DNA of 7,927 nucleotides, from NCBI GenBank assembly GCA_946886185.1, contig CAMPIC010000110.1, positions 1 to 7,927 of the forward strand. Direction: 5' to 3'. Positions 7,862 through 7,927 of this stretch are shown here, one piece after another. Source of the stretch: an uncultured bacterium (GTDB taxonomy: Bacteria; Eisenbacteria; RBG-16-71-46; CAIMUX01). How positions within the stretch are numbered: the first letter of the stretch is position 1; the number at the start of each line of letters is the position of its first letter. Position numbers and translations under genes: made by a program. Below the pieces are notes generated by a model. That model saw only the letters and a program-made list of their open reading frames with translations. It made no database searches and was not told where the DNA came from.

Positions 7862-7927
7862 GAAACGAGCTCGAGGGTGCGGGGACAGTGCGCCCGTGAG
7901 GAAACCAGCTCGAGGGTGCGGGGACAG
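7862..7927 (+). repeat. Two tandem copies of a 27-bp repeat, 39-bp period, reaching the right edge
   Basis: Copies lie at 7862-7888 and 7901-7927 and differ at one base (G7867 versus C7906). They share the core CTCGAGGGTGCGGGGACAG and are separated by 12 bp. The second copy ends at the last base of the window, so the array may continue. The 12-bp separation is too short for CRISPR spacers. The frame opened by ATG 7842, directly after the glycosyltransferase stop, stays open to the edge, and a 39-bp period is 13 codons. It would read KRARGCGDSAPVR and then KPARGCGD. A non-coding intergenic repeat seems likelier. Confidence 0.75.
7875..7895 (+). other. Hairpin inside the first repeat
   Basis: GGGTGC (7875-7880) can pair with GCGCCC (7890-7895), a 6-bp stem with one U-G wobble as RNA, around the 9-nt loop GGGGACAGT. 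It lies 34 bp beyond the glycosyltransferase stop. No T-run follows, so it is not a standard intrinsic terminator, though it could stabilise the mRNA 3' end. Confidence 0.4.

Noticed and set aside
7862..7927. CRISPR array
   Set aside because: Only two copies are visible and the separation is 12 bp, well below spacer length; no cas gene is in the window.

Overview
The window is GC-rich bacterial DNA carrying a mostly housekeeping gene cluster. Shine-Dalgarno sites are strong, one start is TTG, and long antisense open frames arise from codon bias. No marker gene here fixes the phylum. A GC-rich environmental lineage (for example a deltaproteobacterium-like, acidobacterial or Eisenbacteria-like group) would fit, but that is only an impression.

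Layout. Bases 1-469 hold the 5' part of a minus-strand gene that leaves the window on the left. Its beta-propeller-type repeats identify it as the start of an S9-family (acylaminoacyl/dipeptidyl) peptidase or a TolB-like relative. A 110-bp divergent intergenic region (470-579) separates it from a plus-strand run. That run is an alpha/beta hydrolase (580-1479), a full-length cobalamin-dependent methionine synthase MetH (1535-5425), a KDPG/KHG-type aldolase (5555-6208) and a polytopic GT-C (ArnT/PMT-like) glycosyltransferase (6237-7841). Gaps of 55, 129 and 28 bp, all on one strand, suggest a single transcription unit. The products do not form an obvious pathway: one-carbon/methionine metabolism, 2-keto-3-deoxy sugar acid cleavage and envelope glycosylation.

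Less ordinary points. The 129-bp metH-aldolase gap is tiled by two tiny open frames (25 and 18 codons) joined to each other and to the flanking genes by 1-nt and 4-nt stop/start overlaps. MetH carries a roughly 39-residue hydrophilic insertion in its homocysteine-binding barrel. The aldolase has Thr where E. coli Eda has the active-site Arg49. The right edge contains two near-identical 27-bp repeats with a 39-bp period, which is 13 codons, and the array may continue past the edge. I found no tRNA, rRNA, CRISPR array, riboswitch or insertion sequence, and no strong sign of a new defence or mobile system.
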